NCBI GenBank assembly: GCA_964559455.1
Contig: CAZLHO010000052.1
Span: forward strand, 1 to 19,795
DNA: 19,795 bases
Reading direction: 5' to 3'
DNA from: CAZLHO01 sp964559455
GTDB lineage: Bacteria > Krumholzibacteriota > Krumholzibacteriia > LZORAL124-64-63
This document shows, piece by piece, positions 6,495-13,811 of this stretch. The notes beneath the pieces were generated by a model that was given only the letters and a program-made list of their open reading frames with translations, did not search any database and was not told where the DNA came from. The stretch's first letter is position 1, and each line of letters begins with the position of its first letter. A program made the translations under genes and the position numbers.

Positions 6495-7735
6495 AGATCT
6501 ACGTGGTGCTGGTCGTGCTGGTGATGTCGGTCTATGCCGCTCGCCACTACCGCTTCACGCGCAACCGCCTGGTCGGCGACCAGCGGCTCTTCTACCACGA
6601 CATCGTGGACTCGGACCTGCCGCGGCTGTCGGTGCTGGTCCCGATGTACAACGAGGAACGGGTGGCGCGCCAGGCGATCGAGGCCCTGCTGCGCTGCGAG
6701 TACCCGCGCGACCGGCTGGAGATCATCCCCATCGACGACCACTGCGACGACGGCACGCCGCAGCTGCTGGACGCGCTGGCCGCCGCCGACCCGCTGGTCA
6801 AGCCCCTGCACCGCCGCGACGGCCCCCGCGGCAAGCCGGCCGCCCTGAACGAGGCCCTGACCGTGGCGGCGGGCGATATCGTGCTCGTCTTCGACGCCGA
6901 CTACCTGCCCAGCCGCGGCGCCCTGCGCGACCTGGCGCTGTCCTTCAAGGACCCCGAGGTCGGCGCGGTGATGGGCCGCGTGGTGCCGGTGAACACGCGC
7001 AGCAACCTGCTCACGCGGCTGCTGGACCTGGAGCGCAGCGGCGGCTACCAGGTCGACCAGCAGGCGCGCCACAACCTGCGCCTGATGCCCCAGTACGGCG
7101 GCACCGTCGGCGGCTTCCGCCGCGAGCTGGTGCTGGCGCTGGGCGGCTTCGACCCGCGGGCCCTGGCCGAGGACACCGACCTCACCTTCCGCCTCTGCGC
7201 GCGGGGCTGGAAGGTGGTCTACGCCAACCGCGTGGAATGCTACGAGGAGGTGCCCGAGACCTGGCAGGTGCGCGCCCGGCAGATCCGCCGCTGGTCGCGC
7301 GGGCACAACTTCACGATGTTCAAGCAGCTCGGGCCGCTGCTGCGCTCGAAGTACCTGAACCGGGCCGAGAAGGCCGACGGCTTCCTGCTGCTGCACATCT
7401 ACACCGTGCCGGTCATCCTCTTCACGGGCATCATCGACTCGGTGATCCTCTTCTTCCTGGGCGAGATGCAGATCTTCGACAGCCTGCTCGTCTTCCTCTT
7501 CGTGGCGACGTACAACTCCTTCGGCAACTTCGCGCCCTTCTACCAGATCGGCACGGCGACGCTGCTGGACGGGGTCACGCACCGCGTGCGGCTGCTGCCG
7601 TTTTTGATGTTCTACTTCCTGCTGAACATCTGGACGATCAGCTCCGGCTTCTTCCTGGCCGTCTTCGACCGGCTGCGCGACCGCCCCGTCGAGTGGGAGA
7701 AGACCGATCGCTTCCGGAAGGTGGTGGCGAAATGA
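6476..7735 (+). CDS. Processive family-2 glycosyltransferase (polysaccharide synthase, PgaC/BcsA-like)
   Basis: A 419-residue inner-membrane synthase. The ATG at 6476 is favoured over the in-frame GTG at 6470 because GGAG (6464-6467) is eight bases away. An N-terminal membrane helix (1-20) precedes a GT-A domain with LVPMYNEE, D87-D88 (IDDHCDDG), the metal-binding D140-A-D142, the catalytic-base motif E232-D233 and the processive-synthase motif Q269-x-x-R272-W273. Membrane helices then follow at about 303-329, 333-350 and 371-396. This is the layout of synthases that polymerise a nucleotide sugar while extruding the chain. No PilZ domain is present, so direct cyclic-di-GMP control as in BcsA is not indicated. 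Neighbours supply candidate periplasmic modification and outer-membrane export. The sugar is unknown; the nearby wecB-like gene makes a HexNAc polymer plausible. Confidence 0.93.
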   Translation: MVVLVLKIYVVLVVLVMSVYAARHYRFTRNRLVGDQRLFYHDIVDSDLPRLSVLVPMYNEERVARQAIEALLRCEYPRDRLEIIPIDDHCDDGTPQLLDALAAADPLVKPLHRRDGPRGKPAALNEALTVAAGDIVLVFDADYLPSRGALRDLALSFKDPEVGAVMGRVVPVNTRSNLLTRLLDLERSGGYQVDQQARHNLRLMPQYGGTVGGFRRELVLALGGFDPRALAEDTDLTFRLCARGWKVVYANRVECYEEVPETWQVRARQIRRWSRGHNFTMFKQLGPLLRSKYLNRAEKADGFLLLHIYTVPVILFTGIIDSVILFFLGEMQIFDSLLVFLFVATYNSFGNFAPFYQIGTATLLDGVTHRVRLLPFLMFYFLLNIWTISSGFFLAVFDRLRDRPVEWEKTDRFRKVVAK

Positions 7736-8901
7736 GAGCCCGGCACCTCTTCCCGCTGATCTGCGCGGCGGCCCTGGCGGCCGCCGGACCCGTCGCGGCC
7801 CGGGCCGTGCCCGCCGCCGTCGACAGCGTGGCCGCTACCGCGCCGGCCGTGGCCGCGGCCTTCCCCGGCGCGCCGCAGCTGCTGCTCTTCGTCTTCGCCC
7901 TGCTGATCTTCCTGCCCTTCGTCTCGGGCCTGATCGAGGTCTACGCGCCGCGGGACCGATACCCGCTGCCGGTGAACATCCACTACGTGAAGGATCCGCG
8001 CTACCTGGGCAAGTCGTCGCGCAGGCTCTTCGCCGAGGCCATGGCCCGGATCGGCGACGAGGACGGGGTCAGCGGCCTGATCCTGTCGCGCGATGAGACC
8101 GCGCGCATCGAGCACGATCTCGATGTGCCCGAGAAGACGCGGATCGAGCACGTCCTGGCCGTGCGCGGCGACCTGAAGACGGCCGCTTTCTGCCGCCTGG
8201 TCCGGGACGCCTGGTCGGGCGGCGACGCCGCGATCGGCGAGGGGGGCGCGCTGCGCACCCTGGTCTGCGGCGGCGACATGGTCCTGGCCGACGAGGTCAT
8301 CGTCCAGCGCTGGGTGGACTGCGAGGGTGACCTTCGGGTCGGGGCCGGCTGCCGCCTGGGGCACAGCGCCACGGCCGGCGGCCGCCTGGACCTGGGCGCC
8401 GGCGTGCGCTTCTCGCGGCTCTTCGGAGCCCCGGTGGCCGGGCCCGACTACGCGGGCGACCGCGATCCGGGGACGGCGCCCGTCGCGCCGCCGCCTCCCG
8501 ACGAGGTGCGCACGATCGCCGACGTCCTCGACTACCACGCCAAGGGCCTGGCCCTGGCCTCCGGCGCCGTCGCCGCCGCCCCGATGGTGGTCCGCGGCGA
8601 CCTGGACTGCGGCGAGGGCTGCGTGCTGGCCGGCCCCGTGCGCACGCACGGCGCCGTGAAGCTGGGCGCCGGCTGCACCGTCCACGGCGACATCTTCGCC
8701 GAGGGCTCGGTGGAGCTGGGTCCGGACGTCCTGGTGCTGGGCAACGTCTTCTCGCAGGATCGCGTGACCCTGCGCTCCGGGGCCCGCATCGGGCATCCCG
8801 GGGCCGTGCGGTCGCTGATCGGCAAGCGGTCGATCCGTCTCGCCGCGGATTCGGCCGTGCACGGCTACGTGCTGACCGAGGGCGAAGGTGTCGTGAAATG
8901 A
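7732..8901 (+). CDS. Membrane-anchored beta-solenoid protein, bactofilin-like (polymer-forming) repeats
   Basis: A 389-residue protein whose ATG overlaps the glycosyltransferase stop (ATGA). It has an N-terminal hydrophobic segment resembling a signal peptide (residues 5-24, AxA at 21-23) and a second strong hydrophobic helix at 49-66. From about residue 145 short repeats of the type VRGDL...GAGC-LG and V-GPV-THGAVKLGAGCTV-GDI-AEGSVELG occur. They resume at 285-385 after a proline-rich linker (251-257, VAPPPPD). This is the six-residue rung pattern of a right-handed beta-solenoid as in bactofilins (polymer-forming cytoskeletal proteins). Hexapeptide acyltransferases have related rungs, but no catalytic His is obvious. 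Placed between synthase and deacetylase genes, it may be a scaffold for the assembly complex; that is inference. Confidence 0.82.
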   Translation: MRARHLFPLICAAALAAAGPVAARAVPAAVDSVAATAPAVAAAFPGAPQLLLFVFALLIFLPFVSGLIEVYAPRDRYPLPVNIHYVKDPRYLGKSSRRLFAEAMARIGDEDGVSGLILSRDETARIEHDLDVPEKTRIEHVLAVRGDLKTAAFCRLVRDAWSGGDAAIGEGGALRTLVCGGDMVLADEVIVQRWVDCEGDLRVGAGCRLGHSATAGGRLDLGAGVRFSRLFGAPVAGPDYAGDRDPGTAPVAPPPPDEVRTIADVLDYHAKGLALASGAVAAAPMVVRGDLDCGEGCVLAGPVRTHGAVKLGAGCTVHGDIFAEGSVELGPDVLVLGNVFSQDRVTLRSGARIGHPGAVRSLIGKRSIRLAADSAVHGYVLTEGEGVVK

Positions 8902-10769
8902 AGAAGCTGCTGCTCTTGATCGTCGGACTCGCCTGCGCCGCGGTGGTCGCCTACGGTGTCGTGTCGCTGCGCGCCACCGCCCGGCTGGCCGCTGACGACG
9001 AGCTGCGCGTGATCGTGGCCTTCAACCCCCGCCTGGCCGACGAGGCGGCGTCGGAGCTGGCCGCCTGGACGAGCGTCCTGCAGGAGGAGGGCGTTCCGAA
9101 CCGCCGCGTGGACATCTTCACCCTGCTCGAGACCGACCCCGCGCGCATGGCCGCCACCGCCCCGGCGGTGATCCTGCCCGACGCGGCCTGCCGCGTGATG
9201 AACTCGGCCTGCGAGACCTGGCTGGACGGCTACCTGCGCGCCGGCGGCGCCGTGGCCGTGGTCTACGACGCCGGCGCGATGAGCGCCCGGGGCGTTTTCC
9301 TGCCCCAGAGCTTCCTGCGCCGCTTCACCGGCGTCGACCACGTCACCTACGCCCGCGACGGGCGGGGAGCCTACACCACGGGCACCCTGGCCTTCCGCGA
9401 CGCCGCCGCGGCCCGCGCCTGCCAGATCCCGGCGGGCAAGCTGGACGACGAGCTGCGCCTGAGCGGCTACGGCTACGGCGCCCTGACCTATCCCGTGGCC
9501 CGCAGCCGCCTCTTCGTCGGACCGACCGAGGGCGACGGCGACGGGATCGAGATCCTGGCCCGGACGCTGACCGCCGACGGCGAGACCTGCCCGGCCGTCG
9601 TGCGCCGGAGCTACGGCCGGGGCCGCGTGCTCTACGCGAACCTGCCGCTGGGCCACCTCAAGGCCAACGGCGACGACCTGCCGCTGCGCGCCCTGCTGCG
9701 GATGCTGGTCCTGGACATGGCCGCCTCGCCGCACCTGATGGGCACGCCCCGCGGCGTCGGGGGCCTGGTCTTCAACTGGCACATCGACGCCAACCCCGAC
9801 TGGGCGATCCTGGACGACATGGTCGAGCAGGGCTTCCTGCGCGAGGAGCTGCCCTGCTCGATCCACGTCACCGCCGGGCCCGACACCTACGATTTCGGGG
9901 ACGGCGCCGGCTTCGACGCCTGCGGCGCCGGCCGCCGCCACCTGCTGACGCTGGCCCGCTACGGCGTGATCGGCTCGCACGGCGGCTGGATCCACAACCT
10001 CTTCGCCGAGAAGGTGGATTCGGGCGAGTGGGGCGAGGACGAGATCGCCCTCTACCTGGACAAGAACGACGAATGCCTGGAATCGGTGACGGGCGCGGCG
10101 GTCGACGAGTACTCGGCGCCGGCCGGCGCGCATCCGCCGGAGATCATGGACCGGCTGTTGCGCGACCGCGGCTTCGTCGCCTACTACACGACCGGCGACG
10201 GCGGCGGCGCGCCCACCCGCGCCTTCCACGGCGGGCGCATGCTCTCGCCGGAGCTGATCGCCTTCCCGGTGATGCCCCTGGGCGACGTGGCCTCCTTCGG
10301 CGAGATGGAAGAGGAAAGGGACCTGCCTCCGGCCGTGGTGCGACGCTGGCTGGACGCGACCGTCGCCTACTGCGCCGAGCAGCGCACGGTGCGCCTGGTC
10401 TACTCGCACCCCTACAATCTCTTCATCTCCGCCAACGGGCACGACTACCGCCCCGCCTTCCGCGGCTGGCTGGACGACCTGTCGGCCCGGGTCGCCGACG
10501 GCGGGCTTCAGGTGCGGCCGATGGGGGATTTCGCGCGCTTCCTGCAGCGGATGTTGGCCACCCGGGCCCGCTTCGACGTGGTCGACGGGGAGCTCGCGGT
10601 CAGCCTGGCCAACCCCGGGGGCTTGCGCGACCTGACCGTGGCCCTGCCCGCGGCCCGCTGGGCGGCGCCGCGCGCGGCCGGCCTGTCCGTGACCACCGAC
10701 GGCGACTGGCACTACGTGGTGGTCGAGGAGGAGACCGATGCCCTGGCGTTCACGGCGGCGGCTCGCTAG
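8898..10769 (+). CDS. Periplasmic polysaccharide deacetylase-like protein with N-terminal glutamine-amidotransferase-like domain
   Basis: A 623-residue protein starting within the ATGA overlap with the previous gene. Residues 4-23 form a signal anchor. Residues 37-255 resemble a class-I glutamine-amidotransferase-like Rossmann domain (VILPDAACRV, then GYLRAGGAVAVVYDAGA), with no obvious catalytic Cys-His pair. Residues 290-550 look like a divergent NodB barrel: NWHIDANPDW (H295, D297), SHGGWIHN (H361, H366), EYSAPAGAHP and VYSHPYN (H504). They match, in order, the metal-Asp, His-box, Arg/Pro and final His motifs of carbohydrate esterase 4/18-type enzymes. A beta-rich tail follows. The combination recalls the deacetylase part of PelA. 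It probably de-N- or de-O-acetylates the nascent polymer in the periplasm. The spacing H-x4-H differs from classical H-x3-H, so activity needs proof. Confidence 0.78.
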   Translation: MKKLLLLIVGLACAAVVAYGVVSLRATARLAADDELRVIVAFNPRLADEAASELAAWTSVLQEEGVPNRRVDIFTLLETDPARMAATAPAVILPDAACRVMNSACETWLDGYLRAGGAVAVVYDAGAMSARGVFLPQSFLRRFTGVDHVTYARDGRGAYTTGTLAFRDAAAARACQIPAGKLDDELRLSGYGYGALTYPVARSRLFVGPTEGDGDGIEILARTLTADGETCPAVVRRSYGRGRVLYANLPLGHLKANGDDLPLRALLRMLVLDMAASPHLMGTPRGVGGLVFNWHIDANPDWAILDDMVEQGFLREELPCSIHVTAGPDTYDFGDGAGFDACGAGRRHLLTLARYGVIGSHGGWIHNLFAEKVDSGEWGEDEIALYLDKNDECLESVTGAAVDEYSAPAGAHPPEIMDRLLRDRGFVAYYTTGDGGGAPTRAFHGGRMLSPELIAFPVMPLGDVASFGEMEEERDLPPAVVRRWLDATVAYCAEQRTVRLVYSHPYNLFISANGHDYRPAFRGWLDDLSARVADGGLQVRPMGDFARFLQRMLATRARFDVVDGELAVSLANPGGLRDLTVALPAARWAAPRAAGLSVTTDGDWHYVVVEEETDALAFTAAAR

Positions 10770-11646
10770 CGGACTGCTGTCGCTGGTGATCCTGGCGGGA
10801 CTGGCGGGATGCGCCGGGCACCGCCACCCCGCGCTGGGGGTGATCGGCGAGTACGAAGGGCTGACCGAGCTCGACGTCTACGACCTGAAGCCGTACTTCG
10901 CGAACCTCTACGCCCTGGACCTGCTGCGCCGCGGCCGGGGCGTCGCCGAGACGGCGGAATACATCGACTGGTACCTGGCGAACCTCAACTACCCGGACCG
11001 GCACGGGTTGACCGGCAGCATCGACGATTTCACGGTGCACCGGGGGGGACGCCAGCAGGCGGCGGGCAGCTACGACAGCGCCGACGCCTACGCGGCCACC
11101 TTCATCATGCTGCTCGACGCCTACGCGCGGGCGGCGGACGCCCGGGAGCTCTGCGAACGGCACCGCGGGCGCATCGAGGACATCGCCTGGCTGATGCTCT
11201 ACCTGCAGGACGCGGACGGGCTGGTGTGGGCGCTGCCGGACGGGGACGCGAAGTACCTGATGGACAACTGCGAGGTCCATGCCGGCATGCTGGCCTTCCG
11301 CGACCTGAGCGCGCGGATGGGCTGGCCGGACGGCGAACGCTACGCCGAGGCGGCGCGGCGGCTGCGCGAGGGCGTGATGCGCGACATGTACGATCCCGAC
11401 GCGCGCCGCTTCCACTGGGCCGTCGACGCCGCGGGCGCGCACCGCAGCGACTGGGACCGGTTCTATCCGGACGCCCTGGCCCAGCTCTTTCCGGTGCTGC
11501 ACGACCTCGTGCCCCGGGACGGCGAGCTGGCCCGGCACCTGTGGCGCAGCTTCGACGATCGCCACGAACCCGGCCGGGATTTCCCGGCTTCGACAGTCCA
11601 GCGCCTGATCGTGAAGATGGCGCGGGAGAAGGTGGAGGAGAGATGA
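10738..11646 (+). CDS. Lipoprotein with six-hairpin glycosidase-like fold (putative polysaccharide hydrolase or lyase)
   Basis: A 302-residue protein whose ATG, six bases after GAGGAGGAG, lies inside the end of the previous gene (32-bp overlap). An N-terminal signal sequence ends in a lipobox LAGC with Cys25 as the lipidated residue, so it is an envelope lipoprotein. The mature part is almost entirely helical in character, with motifs SYDSADAYAATF (D113, D116) and YLMDNCEVHAGMLAF (D176, E179). These resemble the acidic active-site rim of (alpha/alpha)6-barrel glycosidases such as GH8 and GH88/105-type enzymes. At about 275 mature residues it is short for that fold. Synthase-dependent exopolysaccharide operons usually carry one such hydrolase (for example BcsZ), and this gene fills that slot. 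The family assignment is tentative. Confidence 0.72.
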   Translation: MPWRSRRRLASGLLSLVILAGLAGCAGHRHPALGVIGEYEGLTELDVYDLKPYFANLYALDLLRRGRGVAETAEYIDWYLANLNYPDRHGLTGSIDDFTVHRGGRQQAAGSYDSADAYAATFIMLLDAYARAADARELCERHRGRIEDIAWLMLYLQDADGLVWALPDGDAKYLMDNCEVHAGMLAFRDLSARMGWPDGERYAEAARRLREGVMRDMYDPDARRFHWAVDAAGAHRSDWDRFYPDALAQLFPVLHDLVPRDGELARHLWRSFDDRHEPGRDFPASTVQRLIVKMAREKVEER

Positions 11647-12512
11647 TCCAGCGCAAGCACGCCGCCGCCCCCCGGCGCGGCCCGGTCCCGGTCTTCCTGG
11701 CCGTCCTGGCCTGGCTGCTGCTGCTGCTGCCGACGGCGGCGACGGTCCACGCGGCCGTCGACTCGGTCGAGGAGTGGGCCCGCGTCCGCGCCGGCCTGAA
11801 GTACCGCCTGGACCTGGACTACCTCTACGACCACCTGACGCCCAACGACGCCTACGGCGACTGGCATACGGCCACGGCCACGCTCTACGTCAAGACCCTG
11901 CCGCGGATCACGCCCTTCGTCTCGACCGGACTGGCCGACCGCGAGGCCGCCAAGGGCTCGCTGACCGTCGGCGCCTACGTGGACTGGGCGCCGGGCCGCC
12001 TCTACAGCTACAGCGCCTACACCACCGGCGGGCGCTCGGACCACCTGCCGCGGGGGCGCTACGACCACCACTTCTTCCTGAACACCGGACCCTTCAGCCT
12101 GGTGCTGGGCGGCGGCTGGCTCGAGGACCATTACGGCCACGAGGACTGGTACGTCACCGCCGGCCCGCGCGTCTGGCGCGGCCGCGTGATCGCCGAGTAC
12201 CGCCTGACCCGGCAGGAGAGCGACCCCGGCGCGCGGGTGGGCTGGAACCACCTGCTGAGCCTGGGCCTGGGCGCCGAGGGCGAGAGCTGGCTCTTCGCGA
12301 CCCTGGCCGTCGGCGAGGAATCCTACCGCGCCCTGCAGGTCGCGCCGCCCCAGGACGTCCACCACGATTTCTGGGAGGCCGCCCTCGCGTGGCAGCGCTG
12401 GTTCGGCCCGCGCTGGGGCCTGAAGGCGCAGCTGCGCTGGCTCGACCTGGGCACCGAGGACGACGGCTACGAGAAGCTGGGCGTGGGCGGCGGGATCTTC
12501 TGGGAGTTCTAG
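11643..12512 (+). CDS. YaiO-like outer-membrane beta-barrel protein
   Basis: A 289-residue protein with GGAGGAG before an ATG that overlaps the upstream TGA (ATGA). A long signal peptide (residues about 12-37, ending VHAA) is followed by alternating polar/aromatic strands such as GLKYRLDLDYLYD, LYSYSAYTTGG and FSLVLGGGWL. The C-terminus GGGIFWEF ends in phenylalanine, the usual BAM recognition feature of outer-membrane barrels. Pattern and size agree with the YaiO family of outer-membrane proteins, whose E. coli member also sits beside a family-2 glycosyltransferase gene. It is the last gene of the operon and the natural candidate for the outer-membrane exit or anchoring site of the polymer. 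The barrel call is stronger than the YaiO family call. Confidence 0.78.
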   Translation: MIQRKHAAAPRRGPVPVFLAVLAWLLLLLPTAATVHAAVDSVEEWARVRAGLKYRLDLDYLYDHLTPNDAYGDWHTATATLYVKTLPRITPFVSTGLADREAAKGSLTVGAYVDWAPGRLYSYSAYTTGGRSDHLPRGRYDHHFFLNTGPFSLVLGGGWLEDHYGHEDWYVTAGPRVWRGRVIAEYRLTRQESDPGARVGWNHLLSLGLGAEGESWLFATLAVGEESYRALQVAPPQDVHHDFWEAALAWQRWFGPRWGLKAQLRWLDLGTEDDGYEKLGVGGGIFWEF

Positions 12513-12534
12513 CCGGCGATCAACGGACGCCGGC
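12512..12534. terminator. Short palindrome between two convergent genes, possible weak bidirectional terminator
   Basis: GCCGGC at 12512-12517 and GCCGGC at 12529-12534 can pair around an 11-nt loop, exactly at the junction of the exopolysaccharide operon stop and the wecB stop. There is no T-tract, so intrinsic termination would be weak. Confidence 0.3.
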
Positions 12535-13671
12535 CGGGCTGCGGTCGGCGGCCAGGAATTCGCGGCAGACGGCGACGATGCGGCCGACGGCCTTGCCGTC
12601 GCCGTAGGGATTGTGGGCCCGGGCCATCGCGGTCCGGGCCTCGTCGTCGTCCAGCAGGCGGGTGGTCTCGGCCACGATCCGCTCCTCGTCCGTCCCCACC
12701 AGCTTGACCGTGCCCGCCTCGACGCCCTCGGGCCGCTCGGTGGTCTCGCGCATCACGAGCACCGGCTTGCCCAGGGCGGGCGCCTCCTCCTGGATCCCTC
12801 CCGAATCGGTCAGCACCAGGGTGCAGCGGTCCAGCAGGGCCACGAAGGGCAGGTAGGGCAGGGGGTCGATCAGGTGCACGTTGGCCCGGCCGGCCAGCAG
12901 CGCGCGCACCGGCTGCTGCACGTTCGGGTTCAGGTGCACGGGGTAGACGAAATGGACGTCGGGGTGGCCGTCGGCCAGGCGGGCCAGGGCCGAGCAGATG
13001 CGGCGCAGGCCGTCGCCGAAGTTCTCGCGCCGGTGGCCGGTGACCAGGACCAGGGGCGGGCCGCTCTTGTCGCGGAGCGCGGCGGGCAGGCCGGGGATCG
13101 CGGGACGCTCGCCGCGGACGCGGTCCATCGCCATGTGCAGGGCGTCGATCACGGTGTTGCCGGTGACGTGGATCCGGGCCTCGGGCACGCCCTCGTCGCG
13201 GAGGTTGCCGGCGGCCCAGGCCGTGGGCGCGAAGTGCAGGTCGGCCAGGCGCGAGGTCAGCACCCGGTTCATCTCCTCCGGGAAGGGGGCGCGCGGGCGC
13301 CAGGTGCGCAGGCCGGCCTCGACGTGGCCGACCGGGATGTTGCGGTAGAAGGCGGCCAGCGACGCGCAGAGCACGGTCGTGGTGTCGCCCTGCACCAGCA
13401 CCATGTCGGGCTTCGTCCGCGCCAGGTAGGCGTCCACGCCGGCCACGGCGCGGGCGGTCAGGGCGCCCAGGCCCTGGTCGGCGCGCATCAGGTCCAGGTC
13501 GGCGTCGGGCTTCACCCCGAAGACGTCGAGCACCTGGTCCAGCATGTCCCGGTGCTGGGCGGTGACGCAGACGTGCGGGCGCAGGGTCTCGTTCTCGGCC
13601 AGGGCCAGGGCGACCGGGCAGAGTTTGACGGCTTCGGGCCGGGTGCCGAAGATCAGGGAGACTACGGGCAT
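12520..13671 (-). CDS. wecB: UDP-N-acetylglucosamine 2-epimerase (non-hydrolysing)
   Basis: A 383-residue cytoplasmic enzyme interconverting UDP-GlcNAc and UDP-ManNAc. The ATG has GAGG six bases upstream. Full-length family motifs are FGTRPEAVK at the N-terminus, QGDTTT (D96), GHVEAGLRTW (E118), PFPEEMNR (E132/E133, R136), TGHRREN (H213) and TDSGGIQEEAP. They match the catalytic and UDP-binding positions of WecB/MnaA. Length is normal for the family. It is convergent to the exopolysaccharide operon with only 7 bp between stops, so it is not co-transcribed with it. It could still supply ManNAc-type precursors for that polymer or for other cell-surface glycans; this link is inference. Confidence 0.95.
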   Translation of the reverse strand: MPVVSLIFGTRPEAVKLCPVALALAENETLRPHVCVTAQHRDMLDQVLDVFGVKPDADLDLMRADQGLGALTARAVAGVDAYLARTKPDMVLVQGDTTTVLCASLAAFYRNIPVGHVEAGLRTWRPRAPFPEEMNRVLTSRLADLHFAPTAWAAGNLRDEGVPEARIHVTGNTVIDALHMAMDRVRGERPAIPGLPAALRDKSGPPLVLVTGHRRENFGDGLRRICSALARLADGHPDVHFVYPVHLNPNVQQPVRALLAGRANVHLIDPLPYLPFVALLDRCTLVLTDSGGIQEEAPALGKPVLVMRETTERPEGVEAGTVKLVGTDEERIVAETTRLLDDDEARTAMARAHNPYGDGKAVGRIVAVCREFLAADRSPAGVR

Positions 13672-13705
13672 GGCGCGCCTCGCATTCGGTGTGGATGGGC
13701 CGCGG

Positions 13706-13734
13706 TTGACCGGGCGCGGAGGCGGGCTTACTAT
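13706..13734 (+). promoter_or_regulatory. Predicted sigma70-type promoter of alaS
   Basis: A -35 TTGACC (13706-13711), 17-bp spacer and -10 TACTAT (13729-13734) put the transcript start near 13741, about 70 nt before the alaS TTG. This is a good match to the bacterial consensus in a GC-rich background. Confidence 0.6.
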
Positions 13735-13811
13735 GGCCCTCGCCGCGGTCGCGGTGCCATCCTTCCTATCGACACGGTACCCGAAACCTTGACGCGGGAA
13801 AAGGTGAAGAC

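Noticed and set aside
6430..12520. Cyclic-di-GMP control of the exopolysaccharide operon through a PilZ domain
   Set aside because: No RxxxR...DxSxxG-type PilZ motif is visible in the synthase or its neighbours.
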